42,922 nucleotides of DNA from assembly GCA_902802985.1 (NCBI GenBank), contig CADCOE010000007.1, positions 1 to 42,922 on the forward strand, read 5' to 3'. Below the pieces are notes generated by a model. The model was not told the DNA's origin, made no database searches, and saw only the letters and a program-made list of their open reading frames with translations. Position numbers and translations under genes: made by a program. Below are positions 7,771 through 15,598 of this stretch, piece by piece; within the stretch, counting starts at the first letter, position 1, and each line of letters opens with the position of its first letter. The stretch is from an uncultured Ruminococcus sp. (GTDB taxonomy: Bacteria > Bacillota > Clostridia > Oscillospirales > Acutalibacteraceae).

Positions 7771-9092
7771 TTGCCCTCCTTTTCTTGCCCGGCTTTTTGA
7801 GCGGCAAGATATTCACGAAGCTTTATCTTCGCCAATTTATTGGTCTGTACAAGAGGCCTGTTGGCAGGACAGACAAAGGAACAACAGCCGCATTCCATAC
7901 AAAGGTCAACACAAAGCTTTTGCAGATCCTCACCCGAATTAAGACGATAGGCACGTGCGATCTCTCTGGGATCCAGTCGGAACGGACAGTGGTTGGTACA
8001 TTCACCACAGCCGATACAAGGAGTCGTTTTGGGAAGTTTTGCTTCTTTTGCATCCATTGCAATGATGGCATTGGTATTTTTCAAGACAGGTTCCTTGAGT
8101 GACGGTACAGCAATACCCATCATAGGACCGCCATAAAGAACCTTTGCCGGTTCAGTTTTTAATCCGCCTGCTCCCTCAAGCAAATCTTCTATGGATGTAC
8201 CAATCGGAACGATCACATTTTTAGGCTCTTTCACTGCCGAACCGTCTACTGTCACACATTTTTCTATCAACGGGATGCCGTTTTCCAAATATTCCGCTAT
8301 AAAAGAAAGGGTAGTGACATTAATCACGATTACACCTACATCCAACGGCAGACCGCCCTTGGGAATGATCCGGTTCATTGTATTGAACACCAACACTTTT
8401 TCGCCGCCCTGCGGATAAACAGATGGAAGAATATGAACTTCTACTCCTTCTGTCTGATCGGACAGCTCTTGCATTTTATGAATAGCTTCCCGTTTGTTGT
8501 TCTCGATACCGATCACAAAACGTTTGACACCCATATATTTTTTGAGTGCTTCTATTCCCTTAAAGACATATTTACTCTTATCTATCATTGTACGGGTATC
8601 TGACGTAATATACGGCTCACATTCGGCTGCATTGATAACAACCGCTTCCACTTTTGACAAATCTTTCACGCTCAGCTTGACAAAGCTCGGAAAACCGGCA
8701 CCGCCCAATCCAACAACACCGCTGTACTTAACAGCAGCAACAAAGCTTTCAAAGTCGCTGATTTTCGGCGGAGCAATTTCCTCGGACAGTTCCTGTTTTC
8801 CGTCCGACTCTATCACAACGCACGAAACTTTTGACCCGTTGGACGCCGTCATTTCGTCAACTTTCAGCACTTTACCGGAAACGCTGGAATGAATATTGGA
8901 TGAAACAAATCCGTCAGCTTCACCGATCAGCTGTCCCACCTTAACAGTATCGCCTCGCTTAACGATGGCCTTCGCCGGCTTACCAATATGCATTGACATA
9001 GGGATAGAAACCGTAGAAGGTACTGCCATCTTCACCGGTTGACTGTCGGCAGTATTTTTCTTATGCGGAACTCTGACACCATGTAATTTCAT
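7767..9092 (-). CDS. rnfC: Rnf complex NADH-binding subunit RnfC
   Basis: RnfC is the soluble subunit that passes electrons to NAD+, and is the first gene of the operon. It has an N-terminal barrel-sandwich-like domain and a nucleotide/FMN-binding region with GLGGAGFPSFVKL and NAAECEPYITSD. Two 4Fe-4S motifs stand near the C-terminus (CIGCGECTNHCP and CMECGCCSFVCP). The start is set 21 codons inside the open frame because GGAGGGG directly precedes this ATG and the product then begins MKLHGVRVPHKK, as in other RnfC proteins. The gene order C-D-G-E-A-B is the usual one in clostridia. Confidence 0.95.
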   Translation of the reverse strand: MKLHGVRVPHKKNTADSQPVKMAVPSTVSIPMSMHIGKPAKAIVKRGDTVKVGQLIGEADGFVSSNIHSSVSGKVLKVDEMTASNGSKVSCVVIESDGKQELSEEIAPPKISDFESFVAAVKYSGVVGLGGAGFPSFVKLSVKDLSKVEAVVINAAECEPYITSDTRTMIDKSKYVFKGIEALKKYMGVKRFVIGIENNKREAIHKMQELSDQTEGVEVHILPSVYPQGGEKVLVFNTMNRIIPKGGLPLDVGVIVINVTTLSFIAEYLENGIPLIEKCVTVDGSAVKEPKNVIVPIGTSIEDLLEGAGGLKTEPAKVLYGGPMMGIAVPSLKEPVLKNTNAIIAMDAKEAKLPKTTPCIGCGECTNHCPFRLDPREIARAYRLNSGEDLQKLCVDLCMECGCCSFVCPANRPLVQTNKLAKIKLREYLAAQKAGQEKEGK

Positions 9093-9172
9093 AAATTCCC
9101 CTCCAATCATCAATGAAAAATCAATCATTTGATCTGTTTTTTCATCTATGCTCAAAACGCACAGATAAACTT

Positions 9173-9201
9173 ATTATACTACAAAATTCGGGTGAAACCA
9201 A
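9173..9201 (-). promoter_or_regulatory. probable promoter of the rnf operon
   Basis: Minus strand: TTGGTT, 17-nt spacer, perfect TATAAT, leaving a leader of about 75 nt before rnfC. The -35 is weak, so activation or a different -35 is possible. Confidence 0.55.
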
Positions 9202-9246
9202 TACTTTTTTATGGAAAGAGACTTAAAATGTTATTGACACTTTTCG

Positions 9247-9274
9247 TTGAAAAACAACAATTTTATGCTATTAT
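9247..9274 (+). promoter_or_regulatory. candidate extended -10 promoter for a small gene
   Basis: Plus strand: TTGAAA, 16-nt spacer, TATTAT preceded by TGC (extended -10). It points to the short open frame at 9354-9482. The promoter diverges from the rnf promoter. Confidence 0.4.
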
Positions 9275-9353
9275 TTTGAGGACAGTACATTATGAAGTCA
9301 TCGGAATAGAAAAGGAAGACCGGATAGATTTTTATGCATTCAACAAGGGCGAT

Positions 9354-9482
9354 ATGTGGTATATTTCTTTCGTTATTATTATCGCTGCGATATTTTTCAT
9401 TGGCTGGATTACAAGATTTTGCCACAATGAAATAGTCAGTCCAACAAATCCGCCATCACAAAAAACTGCCGTGATACATTAA
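9354..9482 (+). CDS. possible small single-pass membrane protein
   Basis: This is a 42-residue open frame: a hydrophobic helix of about 18 residues (FVIIIAAIFFIGWITRF) near the N-terminus, then a polar tail. It is flanked by a plausible promoter and ends inside a strong hairpin terminator, which favours a real transcript. The frame is open further upstream to 9129, so the start is uncertain; the only ribosome-binding-like sequence before this ATG is the weak AAGGGCG. I recognise no family. It could instead be a non-coding transcript. Confidence 0.3.
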   Translation: MWYISFVIIIAAIFFIGWITRFCHNEIVSPTNPPSQKTAVIH

Positions 9483-9503
9483 ATGGTATCAACGGCAGTT
9501 TTT
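9461..9503. terminator. bidirectional hairpin terminator
   Basis: AAAAACTGCCGT pairs with AACGGCAGTTTTT around an imperfect inner stem. The A-run on one side and T-run on the other let it end both the small rightward transcript and the leftward DUF421 gene. Confidence 0.85.
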
Positions 9504-9516
9504 ACATATTGGTTCA

Positions 9517-10191
9517 TTATTTTCCCGAATAAAGTGACACATTATTTTCACGGTCGCATATTCCCAAAAATATCTCTTTTTCATTTTTGTAACCTTGTTT
9601 TTTGATTTGCTTATACAGCCATACACGGTCAAGTCCCATACGTTTTAAATTTTCTTCCAGTATTCTTCCGTCCATAATGATTTCGGTGGACAAATACTCT
9701 TTTTTGGGGGTGCAGTGTATATCACTCGGCGTAACCGGTCTCTTTTCACTCACGGGCAATATAGTCAGCCGCCCATTACATTCAAATACTGCGGTCTGGA
9801 TCTCCTTCAAATCAAAATATCCTTCCTGTCTGCACATCATCATAAATTCACTCAGTTCCAACTTAGCTTTTTTCATATTACTGCGGTACAACTTGCCGTT
9901 ATTCATAATGATGGTAGGAGCACCATTGATATATTTTCGGGTCTTGGGCAGCTTACTGGTAATTAATCCTAACAAAAATGTTGTCATTCCATAAATCAGC
10001 ATAGCTACTAACGGTTTCCACGGCGTTTCAAGATCGGTTGCCAGTTCAGCAGCAATCGAACCGATGGTGATACCCAGAATATAATCAAAAAAATCAAGCT
10101 GGGCTATTTGTTTGTGACCGACGACCTTCGCAATAAAAAATAAAGAAGCAGCTGACAGCAACGATGTCAGAATCACTTTTACTATTTCCAT
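9517..10191 (-). CDS. DUF421 (YetF/YcaP-family) membrane protein
   Basis: The N-terminal part has three membrane helices (about residues 5-22, 32-50 and 58-80), with the family motif KxxGHKQIAQLDFFDYILGI in the early region. A cytoplasmic DUF421 domain follows with NGAPTIIMNNGKL and the later DLKEIQTAVFECNGRLTIL stretch. At 224 aa it is of normal length. GGAGGG stands 6 nt before the ATG. A fused DUF1657-DUF421 protein (2Duf) of some Bacillus spores has been associated with heat resistance; a spore role here is inferred from the adjacent gerA locus. A second DUF421 gene lies at 14267-14941. Confidence 0.85.
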   Translation of the reverse strand: MEIVKVILTSLLSAASLFFIAKVVGHKQIAQLDFFDYILGITIGSIAAELATDLETPWKPLVAMLIYGMTTFLLGLITSKLPKTRKYINGAPTIIMNNGKLYRSNMKKAKLELSEFMMMCRQEGYFDLKEIQTAVFECNGRLTILPVSEKRPVTPSDIHCTPKKEYLSTEIIMDGRILEENLKRMGLDRVWLYKQIKKQGYKNEKEIFLGICDRENNVSLYSGK

Positions 10192-10402
10192 TCCTATACC
10201 CTCCGAAACAGTTTGTCATTTTGTCATTATGCCCGAAACGTAGGGTAATTAAACTATCAATATTACAATCCATTATCATTTCTCCTGTTTTCGTTTAATC
10301 AATTTATTAATAATTATATCACACGGATTTTTACGACTCAATTCTATATACGAAATTCCATATTTAGAAATTGATAGGAATTTTTTGGTACAAATTAACG
10401 AA

Positions 10403-10424
10403 CCTCCCGAAAAATATCGGGAGG
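10403..10424 (-). terminator. hairpin after the gerBC fusion gene
   Basis: CCTCCCGA and TCGGGAGG form an 8-bp stem with a 6-nt loop, about 12 nt after the stop codon. The following T tract is weak on the minus strand, so it may only partly terminate or may protect the mRNA end. The remaining gap (10192-10402) is AT-rich, with no gene I can support. Confidence 0.55.
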
Positions 10425-10435
10425 AAGAAAATACG

Positions 10436-12568
10436 TTAACAACACGAAAGTCGAATTCGTACTCTGGAATTTTGGAAGGTTTTTTCCCAATCATCAACAT
10501 TACTGTAAAAATCGGGATATGCCGAACGGAGATAACGGCTTATCAAAAAGACATCACTGCCGCTGTTTAAAATGGTCTTTCCCACACCTGCATTCACTTT
10601 ACGGTAAATATCATCGGTAATTTTTTGTGTGATGTTCTTATCATATTTTTGATCCAGTGCCACCTGAATATTGAACTGTAGGTCAAGGCGGTGATCCACG
10701 ATCATCGGTGTAATATTGGCAGAAATACCTTTGATGCTGTAGCTCACTTCTTTCTCTCCTACCGATACTTCATTGGTTAAGTGAAGGGCATTTCTGTTGA
10801 CGATGAGCGTTCCTGCTGTTTCATCCGTATTCATATGCGTGCCTGTTCCCGAACGGTTGACTAAATAACTGCCATCCGTTTGTAAAGATAAGGTATGATG
10901 ATCGACAACTACATACGGAAACAACATTGAACGGTTTTTATTTCTGACAGATGACAAATAATCCATTACGGTATAGTGAACAGTGGGCTGATCGACAGCC
11001 TTACTGTCAGACAACACATTGATATTTTCCGAAGTATAGCGAAATTGTTCTACTGCTGAGGTGATAGTTTCTTGTGCCGTTTTGTCTGATACCATCAGAC
11101 CTGTGGTTTTTAAAATATCATTTCCGGAAGCAATATAAGATAAAGTGTCATCACTATTCTCTGCCGCCTCTTTATTCATCATTATAAAAAGGCACTGGCT
11201 CATCAGTATCCTCCGTCCACGTTCATTTTCAAGATGAAGCAAGGATTGTTTGATGGTATCTCCCTTTGTAATAATCAGTTTTGACGAATTTTCGTGTTCT
11301 CTGTCATCAGTATCCAAAACAATCAGCGTCACCGTATATTGATCTTGCTGCTTGTCAATTCCCATTCCTTGTATGATCAGACGCTGGTTTAGCTGTGTAC
11401 CTGTACAGCCGGAAAATGCACCAATACCAACCACTGCCGCCAACAACAAAGCAGTTGTACTTGCTGCTTTTTGCAGCTTTCGGGAAGATAAACGGACAGC
11501 TTTCACCTTATCCACGATCAGAACCACCAGTGGGATAATACCAACCAATAATATCGCCAATATGCACCATACATATGAATTCAGAAACATCGTGATCATT
11601 TCCTTTCGGTCAGCGGTAATTGCCAATGTCCCCAGCAACAATATTCCCCCTGTGATGCAAAACCATTTTCCTGAAAAGCGAGGCAGCAGTTTCTTGCTGC
11701 ATTCTGCAAATGCCAGAAGCATTACTGACAAATGGCAGAACAAACAGCAGGCAATGATCACCAGAAAAAAAGGATTGAGTCTTTGCAGTATTCCCGAGCC
11801 ATCCGTAATATGATATACCTGAAACTGCTGTGTTTCCAAATAATCTCCCATTGTACCCAATGATAATATCAACATCCCAGCCAAAAAAGCAAACAGCAAT
11901 ATTATCCACATCTGTCCGCTGCGGAGCAGTTTCCCTTTTGTCTGGGGTGCAAAAATAGGGAATGCCGCAGCAGTATTCATTCCGGATAAAATAAACACCA
12001 CACTGTCCGGTACCTTATCGAGTACGGTCAACTGTATGGGCTGTAAATTTTCGGGCAAAAAATTTGGCATCAACAATGAAAAAATGGAAATGCTTCCTAT
12101 CAGCACAAGCACAAGGACGATAGCCGACAGCCGTGCCAAAGCTTCTATTCCTTTAGAGGAAGCATAGATGGCCGCTATCACCAATGCCGATATAATCATC
12201 ATAATATGAAAATTACTATCCAAAAGACTGTCAATAAACAGTCGAAAACGATATGCTGCATACAAAAAGGAAAGCAAAAAATAAACACCGTAAACAACCA
12301 CAACGATATTTCCTGATTTTCCAAACAGTCTTACCGATGTATCCGTGATGGCTTCCGCGCGGTTATGCTCCGACAAGAGAAGCGGCGGCAAAAATAATAA
12401 CAGCATTATTACCATTGATACCAAAATCGGCAAAAGCATATCCCACAAATGGGATATACCCGATAATGCCGTACTATATAAAAGCGTCATTGCCAGTCTG
12501 GCAATAAACAACAGCGTAAACAACTGTCCTGCTGTAACAAATGAAGTATGATTGATCGTTCTATTCAT
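10436..12568 (-). CDS. Fused spore germination protein: GerAB-type permease plus GerAC-type lipoprotein
   Basis: Residues 1-353 form a ten-helix GerAB-type germinant permease (APC superfamily) of the spore inner membrane. Residues from about 388 on match the GerAC (Ger(x)C) family, including the QGMGIDK start region and the ILMSQCLFIM and VNAGVGKTILNSGSDVFL segments. The two are normally separate proteins of about 365 and 375 aa; here they form one 710-aa frame with no stop between them. The junction (about 364-388) still looks like a complete lipoprotein signal: basic n-region, hydrophobic core, and lipobox F-S-G-C at C388. GTG codons at 11515 and 11506, with GGTGG-like sequence upstream, could restart translation for a separate GerC. 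The fusion overlaps gerA by 8 nt. The last residues (RLSCC) are unlike usual GerC ends. Confidence 0.9.
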   Translation of the reverse strand: MNRTINHTSFVTAGQLFTLLFIARLAMTLLYSTALSGISHLWDMLLPILVSMVIMLLLFLPPLLLSEHNRAEAITDTSVRLFGKSGNIVVVVYGVYFLLSFLYAAYRFRLFIDSLLDSNFHIMMIISALVIAAIYASSKGIEALARLSAIVLVLVLIGSISIFSLLMPNFLPENLQPIQLTVLDKVPDSVVFILSGMNTAAAFPIFAPQTKGKLLRSGQMWIILLFAFLAGMLILSLGTMGDYLETQQFQVYHITDGSGILQRLNPFFLVIIACCLFCHLSVMLLAFAECSKKLLPRFSGKWFCITGGILLLGTLAITADRKEMITMFLNSYVWCILAILLVGIIPLVVLIVDKVKAVRLSSRKLQKAASTTALLLAAVVGIGAFSGCTGTQLNQRLIIQGMGIDKQQDQYTVTLIVLDTDDREHENSSKLIITKGDTIKQSLLHLENERGRRILMSQCLFIMMNKEAAENSDDTLSYIASGNDILKTTGLMVSDKTAQETITSAVEQFRYTSENINVLSDSKAVDQPTVHYTVMDYLSSVRNKNRSMLFPYVVVDHHTLSLQTDGSYLVNRSGTGTHMNTDETAGTLIVNRNALHLTNEVSVGEKEVSYSIKGISANITPMIVDHRLDLQFNIQVALDQKYDKNITQKITDDIYRKVNAGVGKTILNSGSDVFLISRYLRSAYPDFYSNVDDWEKTFQNSRVRIRLSCC

Positions 12569-14102
12569 CGTATTCGTCCTCGTCCTGTAAATTTACTCCG
12601 GGCAAATTCTGAACATACTCTGTTCCGGAAGACAAAATTTTCCAGCCTGCCCTGATGATCACATCACGCATTGCTACAGCACTAAACGGTGTGATCGGTG
12701 TAGTATACGGCACACCGAAGCTGTCCTTGCCGCAAAGATTGACCAACACCACACATAATACAATCGCAATGCCCCATATACCAAAAATGCCTCCTGCCAA
12801 TGTAAAAATAATCCGCAAAATAGCCGTCGGGGCATATAGGTTCGGTATCACATAAGAACTGATGGCACTGATCGCCACTACCATTAAAGTTGGTGACGCT
12901 ATCAGTCCTGCGTTAATGGCGGCCTCTCCTACTACCATACCTCCCACAATACTGACCGCATATCCCAAAGGCTGCGGCATTCGCAGTCCCGATTCACGCA
13001 TTATTTCATACACCAACTGGATCAGTAATGTTTCATACATCAGCGACAATGGTGTCGCACTAATAGAACCTGCTATTTTATTCAGCATCAGCGTAGGAAA
13101 CATCTCGGGATTAAATGTGGCAAGAGAAACATAAATCCCCGGCAGCAGCATCGAAACAAAAAAGGCACTGTATTTCAGCAAACGTGTAAAAGTCGCAAAA
13201 TAAGCACGATTGGAATAATCATCCAGTGTTTGAAAATATTCCACAAACAAAAACGGAACAATGACCGCTGACGATACTCCGTCAATCAGAATGGCTATGC
13301 GTCCTTCTGTCATTTTGCCGCATACCGTGTCGGGACGTTCGGATACCCCTACTCCACTAAAAAATGAAAAATCTCCCTTGTTTTCCAAAAACGGAACCAA
13401 ATATCCTGTTGTCAAAACCGTTTTTAAATTAATTTCCTGCAAACGTTTTTTTACTTTTTTCAAGATCCTTGGAGATACCGTATCTGTCAGATAACACAAA
13501 CAAATCTCTGTACGGCTGACGTCCCCGATGGTCATTGTTTCAAATTTCAGTTTAGGATTTTTCATTCTTCGTCTAAGCATTGACATATTGATACGCATTG
13601 GTTCTACAAAACCCTCTTTGGAACCACGCTGTACCACATCCGCTTCCGGTTCCGAGATACTTCTTGCCTGATAACCCTGAATACCAACCGCCAGCATTTT
13701 TTCACAGCCATCTAAAGCGATCACCGCAAAACCGGACATAATTTTAGACTCTATTTCTTCATAGGTGTATATGTCAACAATTTCATCAGTATATAAGACC
13801 TTGTACTTGATTTCATTCAAACATTGGCAGGAACTTCCGCTGAATGAATATTCAAAAATCGGTTTAAGAACACCCAGTGCCAATATATCCTTATCTACCA
13901 TATTATCAATAGAAATTACTGCTGCATTGATACCATTCAGACGGATCTCACGAATGGTTAAATCAGAACTGCTGTCAAATATTGCTTTGAGATAAGCAAT
14001 ATTGGATGATAGTGATACAGCAGTCGGTGTTTGAGACGGAATATAAGGTGCTGTCGGATGATGAGTATACATATTTTTCAGTTCACGAATGAATTGATAC
14101 AT
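12561..14102 (-). CDS. gerA: Spore germination receptor subunit A (GerAA family)
   Basis: This is the A subunit of a GerA-type nutrient germinant receptor in the spore inner membrane. The soluble N-terminal part (about 1-270) contains the family stretch LRRRMKNPKLKFETMTIGDVS and the VAILIDGVSSAVIVPFLFVEYFQ-type transition (RIAILIDGVSSAVIVPFLF). The C-terminal half has about five membrane helices with LPGIYVSLATFNPEMFPT and EIMRESGLRMPQP, which are highly characteristic. The length of 513 aa is typical. It is the first gene of a two-gene operon with the GerB-GerC fusion. Expression should be forespore-specific, but I could not identify a convincing sigma-G promoter; TTGTAT-18-TATAAT is seen further upstream. 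Confidence 0.94.
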   Translation of the reverse strand: MYQFIRELKNMYTHHPTAPYIPSQTPTAVSLSSNIAYLKAIFDSSSDLTIREIRLNGINAAVISIDNMVDKDILALGVLKPIFEYSFSGSSCQCLNEIKYKVLYTDEIVDIYTYEEIESKIMSGFAVIALDGCEKMLAVGIQGYQARSISEPEADVVQRGSKEGFVEPMRINMSMLRRRMKNPKLKFETMTIGDVSRTEICLCYLTDTVSPRILKKVKKRLQEINLKTVLTTGYLVPFLENKGDFSFFSGVGVSERPDTVCGKMTEGRIAILIDGVSSAVIVPFLFVEYFQTLDDYSNRAYFATFTRLLKYSAFFVSMLLPGIYVSLATFNPEMFPTLMLNKIAGSISATPLSLMYETLLIQLVYEIMRESGLRMPQPLGYAVSIVGGMVVGEAAINAGLIASPTLMVVAISAISSYVIPNLYAPTAILRIIFTLAGGIFGIWGIAIVLCVVLVNLCGKDSFGVPYTTPITPFSAVAMRDVIIRAGWKILSSGTEYVQNLPGVNLQDEDEYDE

Positions 14103-14197
14103 TGGGGTATCACCTCTGTTATGCTTGATAAATATAATATTTTACATCAAAGGGCAAATTATACATTCGCTCCTTCTGATGATACAACAAGAATATT

Positions 14198-14226
14198 TTG
14201 ACAAACAAATGACAACAATATAGCAT
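14198..14226 (+). promoter_or_regulatory. candidate promoter of the DUF421-DUF4363 pair
   Basis: TTGACA, 17-nt spacer, TAGCAT on the plus strand, divergent from gerA. The -10 is imperfect. Confidence 0.4.
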
Positions 14227-14266
14227 ATGAATATCATCGGAGGTGTCAGGGAGTTTCCCGCAATTT

Positions 14267-14941
14267 ATGGTTATTTCCATTATAAGAACCATTCTTCTGT
14301 ACATTATCATTGTATTTGCTGTGCGGATGATGGGTAAACGCCAGATCAGCGAGCTGCAAACCAGCGAATTGGTAGTGACTCTGTTGATGTCCAACATTGC
14401 CTCCATTCCTATGCAGGACACCGATCAGTCAATGCTCAGCGGTGTTATCCCCATTATGGTGCTGTTGGTATTTGAAATTGTCATTTCTTATCTGATGATG
14501 AAACAAACGAAAATCAGACAGCTGATATGCGGAAAACCTGTTGTTGTGATCAACAATGGGGTGCTTGACCAAAACGCAATGAAGGAACTACGAATCAGCA
14601 CGGAAGATCTATATGAACAAATTCGTCAGAAAGACGTTTTTAACATCGAGGATATTGCTTATGCCGTATTGGAAACCAACGGTACAATGAGTATATTAAA
14701 AAAATCGGCCAAAGAAACTGTCTGTGCCGAACAGTTGAACCTGAAAACACAGGATAAGGGAATGCAGACAGTCATTATCAGCGATGGAGAATTAGCTCAC
14801 TCGTCAATGCAGTTTTGCGGAGTGGACCGTAAATGGATCAATATCGTTTTAGACAAAGAACACTTACCTTTGAAAGATGTTTTTATAATGACTTGCAATC
14901 AACAAAAGGAATATCAGATTATTCCAAAAGAAAGGAAATAA
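14267..14941 (+). CDS. DUF421 (YetF/YcaP-family) membrane protein, second copy
   Basis: The N-terminal membrane part shows the family signature VRMMGKRQISELQTSELVVT and SNIASIPMQD, then two more helices. The cytoplasmic DUF421 domain has CGKPVVVINNGVL and FNIEDIAYAVLETNGTMSIL. At about 225 aa it is of normal length. The start is uncertain: this ATG gives the usual family N-terminus but has only GGGAG 13 nt away; a GTG at 14243 is embedded in a GGAGGTG sequence. It is divergent from gerA and 4 nt ahead of the DUF4363 gene, so the two are surely co-transcribed. Sequence similarity to the DUF421 protein at 9517-10191 is moderate, so it is not a recent duplicate. Confidence 0.85.
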   Translation: MVISIIRTILLYIIIVFAVRMMGKRQISELQTSELVVTLLMSNIASIPMQDTDQSMLSGVIPIMVLLVFEIVISYLMMKQTKIRQLICGKPVVVINNGVLDQNAMKELRISTEDLYEQIRQKDVFNIEDIAYAVLETNGTMSILKKSAKETVCAEQLNLKTQDKGMQTVIISDGELAHSSMQFCGVDRKWINIVLDKEHLPLKDVFIMTCNQQKEYQIIPKERK

Positions 14942-14945
14942 GACG

Positions 14946-15326
14946 ATGGGCAGATTGAGTGGTGCATTGACCGTACTGATCCTTATAGCGGCTGTTGGAA
15001 TAACAGGATTTCTGATCAATATTCGTACAGCCCGATCGGTAAAAGAAAAATTGGAAGACTGCCTGACATTGGCAGATCAAGGAAATTATTCTGCTTCTGC
15101 CAATCAACTTCGTAATGCCAAACAAGAATGGGACGACAAAGTAGAAATAATGCTTCTGTTTGAGTCTCACGGCAAACTGGACGAAATCGAAGAGGCGATG
15201 AATGTTGCCCAATCCTATATTGACAAAAACGAAATCAATCTGTTTTATGCCAAATGTCGTCTTGCCGAAACCTTACTGGAGCACTATGAAAACGTTGAAT
15301 ACCCAAATATGTACAATATTCTGTAA
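14946..15326 (+). CDS. DUF4363-family small membrane-anchored protein
   Basis: One N-terminal membrane helix (about residues 6-24) is followed by a helical extracytoplasmic domain with alternating charges (residues 30-120). The whole is 126 aa. Pairing of a DUF4363 protein directly after a DUF421 protein recurs in spore-forming Firmicutes, from my knowledge of the families. The biochemical function is unknown; the pair is probably a membrane complex. AAGGAAATAAG precedes the ATG. Confidence 0.75.
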   Translation: MGRLSGALTVLILIAAVGITGFLINIRTARSVKEKLEDCLTLADQGNYSASANQLRNAKQEWDDKVEIMLLFESHGKLDEIEEAMNVAQSYIDKNEINLFYAKCRLAETLLEHYENVEYPNMYNIL

Positions 15327-15334
15327 CAGACAAA

Positions 15335-15367
15335 AACCGTACCGACACAAATTGTATCGGTACGGTT
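15335..15367. terminator. convergent hairpin terminator
   Basis: AACCGTACCGA pairs with TCGGTACGGTT, with a further inner stem. It lies between the convergent DUF4363 and thiS ends. A five-T run follows on the minus strand, so it best fits termination of glgB-thiS; on the plus strand the T-run is short. Confidence 0.85.
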
Positions 15368-15379
15368 CATCATATTCTA

Positions 15380-15574
15380 TTATCCTCCGCCCATAAACTG
15401 TACGATCTCCATCACACTGTTGTCGGTTAGCATAGTGGAGGAATAATTTTCTTTTGAAATAATCTCTCCATCCAACTCGATAGCGATATGGTCGGCATTA
15501 TAATTTTCGGCATCAAGATAATCCTTGACGGAAATGGACGTTTCAAGCAATTTATCCTTACCGTTTACTTTCAT
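15380..15574 (-). CDS. thiS: Sulfur carrier protein ThiS
   Basis: A 64-residue ubiquitin-like fold protein ending in FMGGG; the C-terminal Gly-Gly is adenylated and thiocarboxylated to deliver sulfur for the thiazole of thiamine. The early MKVNGKDKLLE, central IAIELDGEIISKENY and VMEIVQFMGGG segments match ThiS closely. The start is the ATG beginning MKVNG; a TTG five codons upstream has no better ribosome site. It follows glgB by 24 nt in the same direction and shares its terminator. No other thiamine gene (thiF, thiG, thiH) lies in the window, so it is an orphan locally. A MoaD-like carrier is the main alternative. Confidence 0.85.
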   Translation of the reverse strand: MKVNGKDKLLETSISVKDYLDAENYNADHIAIELDGEIISKENYSSTMLTDNSVMEIVQFMGGG

Positions 15575-15598
15575 AAAAGTTTCACCCAAACCTTCTGT

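Noticed and set aside
9234..9239. Perfect TTGACA as a -35 for the small rightward gene
   Set aside because: No -10 lies at 16-18 nt; the TTGAAA at 9247 is correctly spaced from TATTAT.
10094..10279. 61-codon minus-strand frame with a good AGGAG ribosome site, overlapping the DUF421 start
   Set aside because: It overlaps the first 98 bases of a well-supported gene in another frame, and the peptide has no recognisable composition or family.
14103..14200. Sigma-G promoter for gerA
   Set aside because: No convincing pair of sigma-G -35 and -10 elements at the right spacing; only sigma-A-like pieces were seen.
14243..14266. GTG at 14243 as the start of the second DUF421 protein
   Set aside because: Its codon sits inside the GGAGGTG that would have to be the ribosome site, and the extra eight residues do not match the family; kept only as an alternative.
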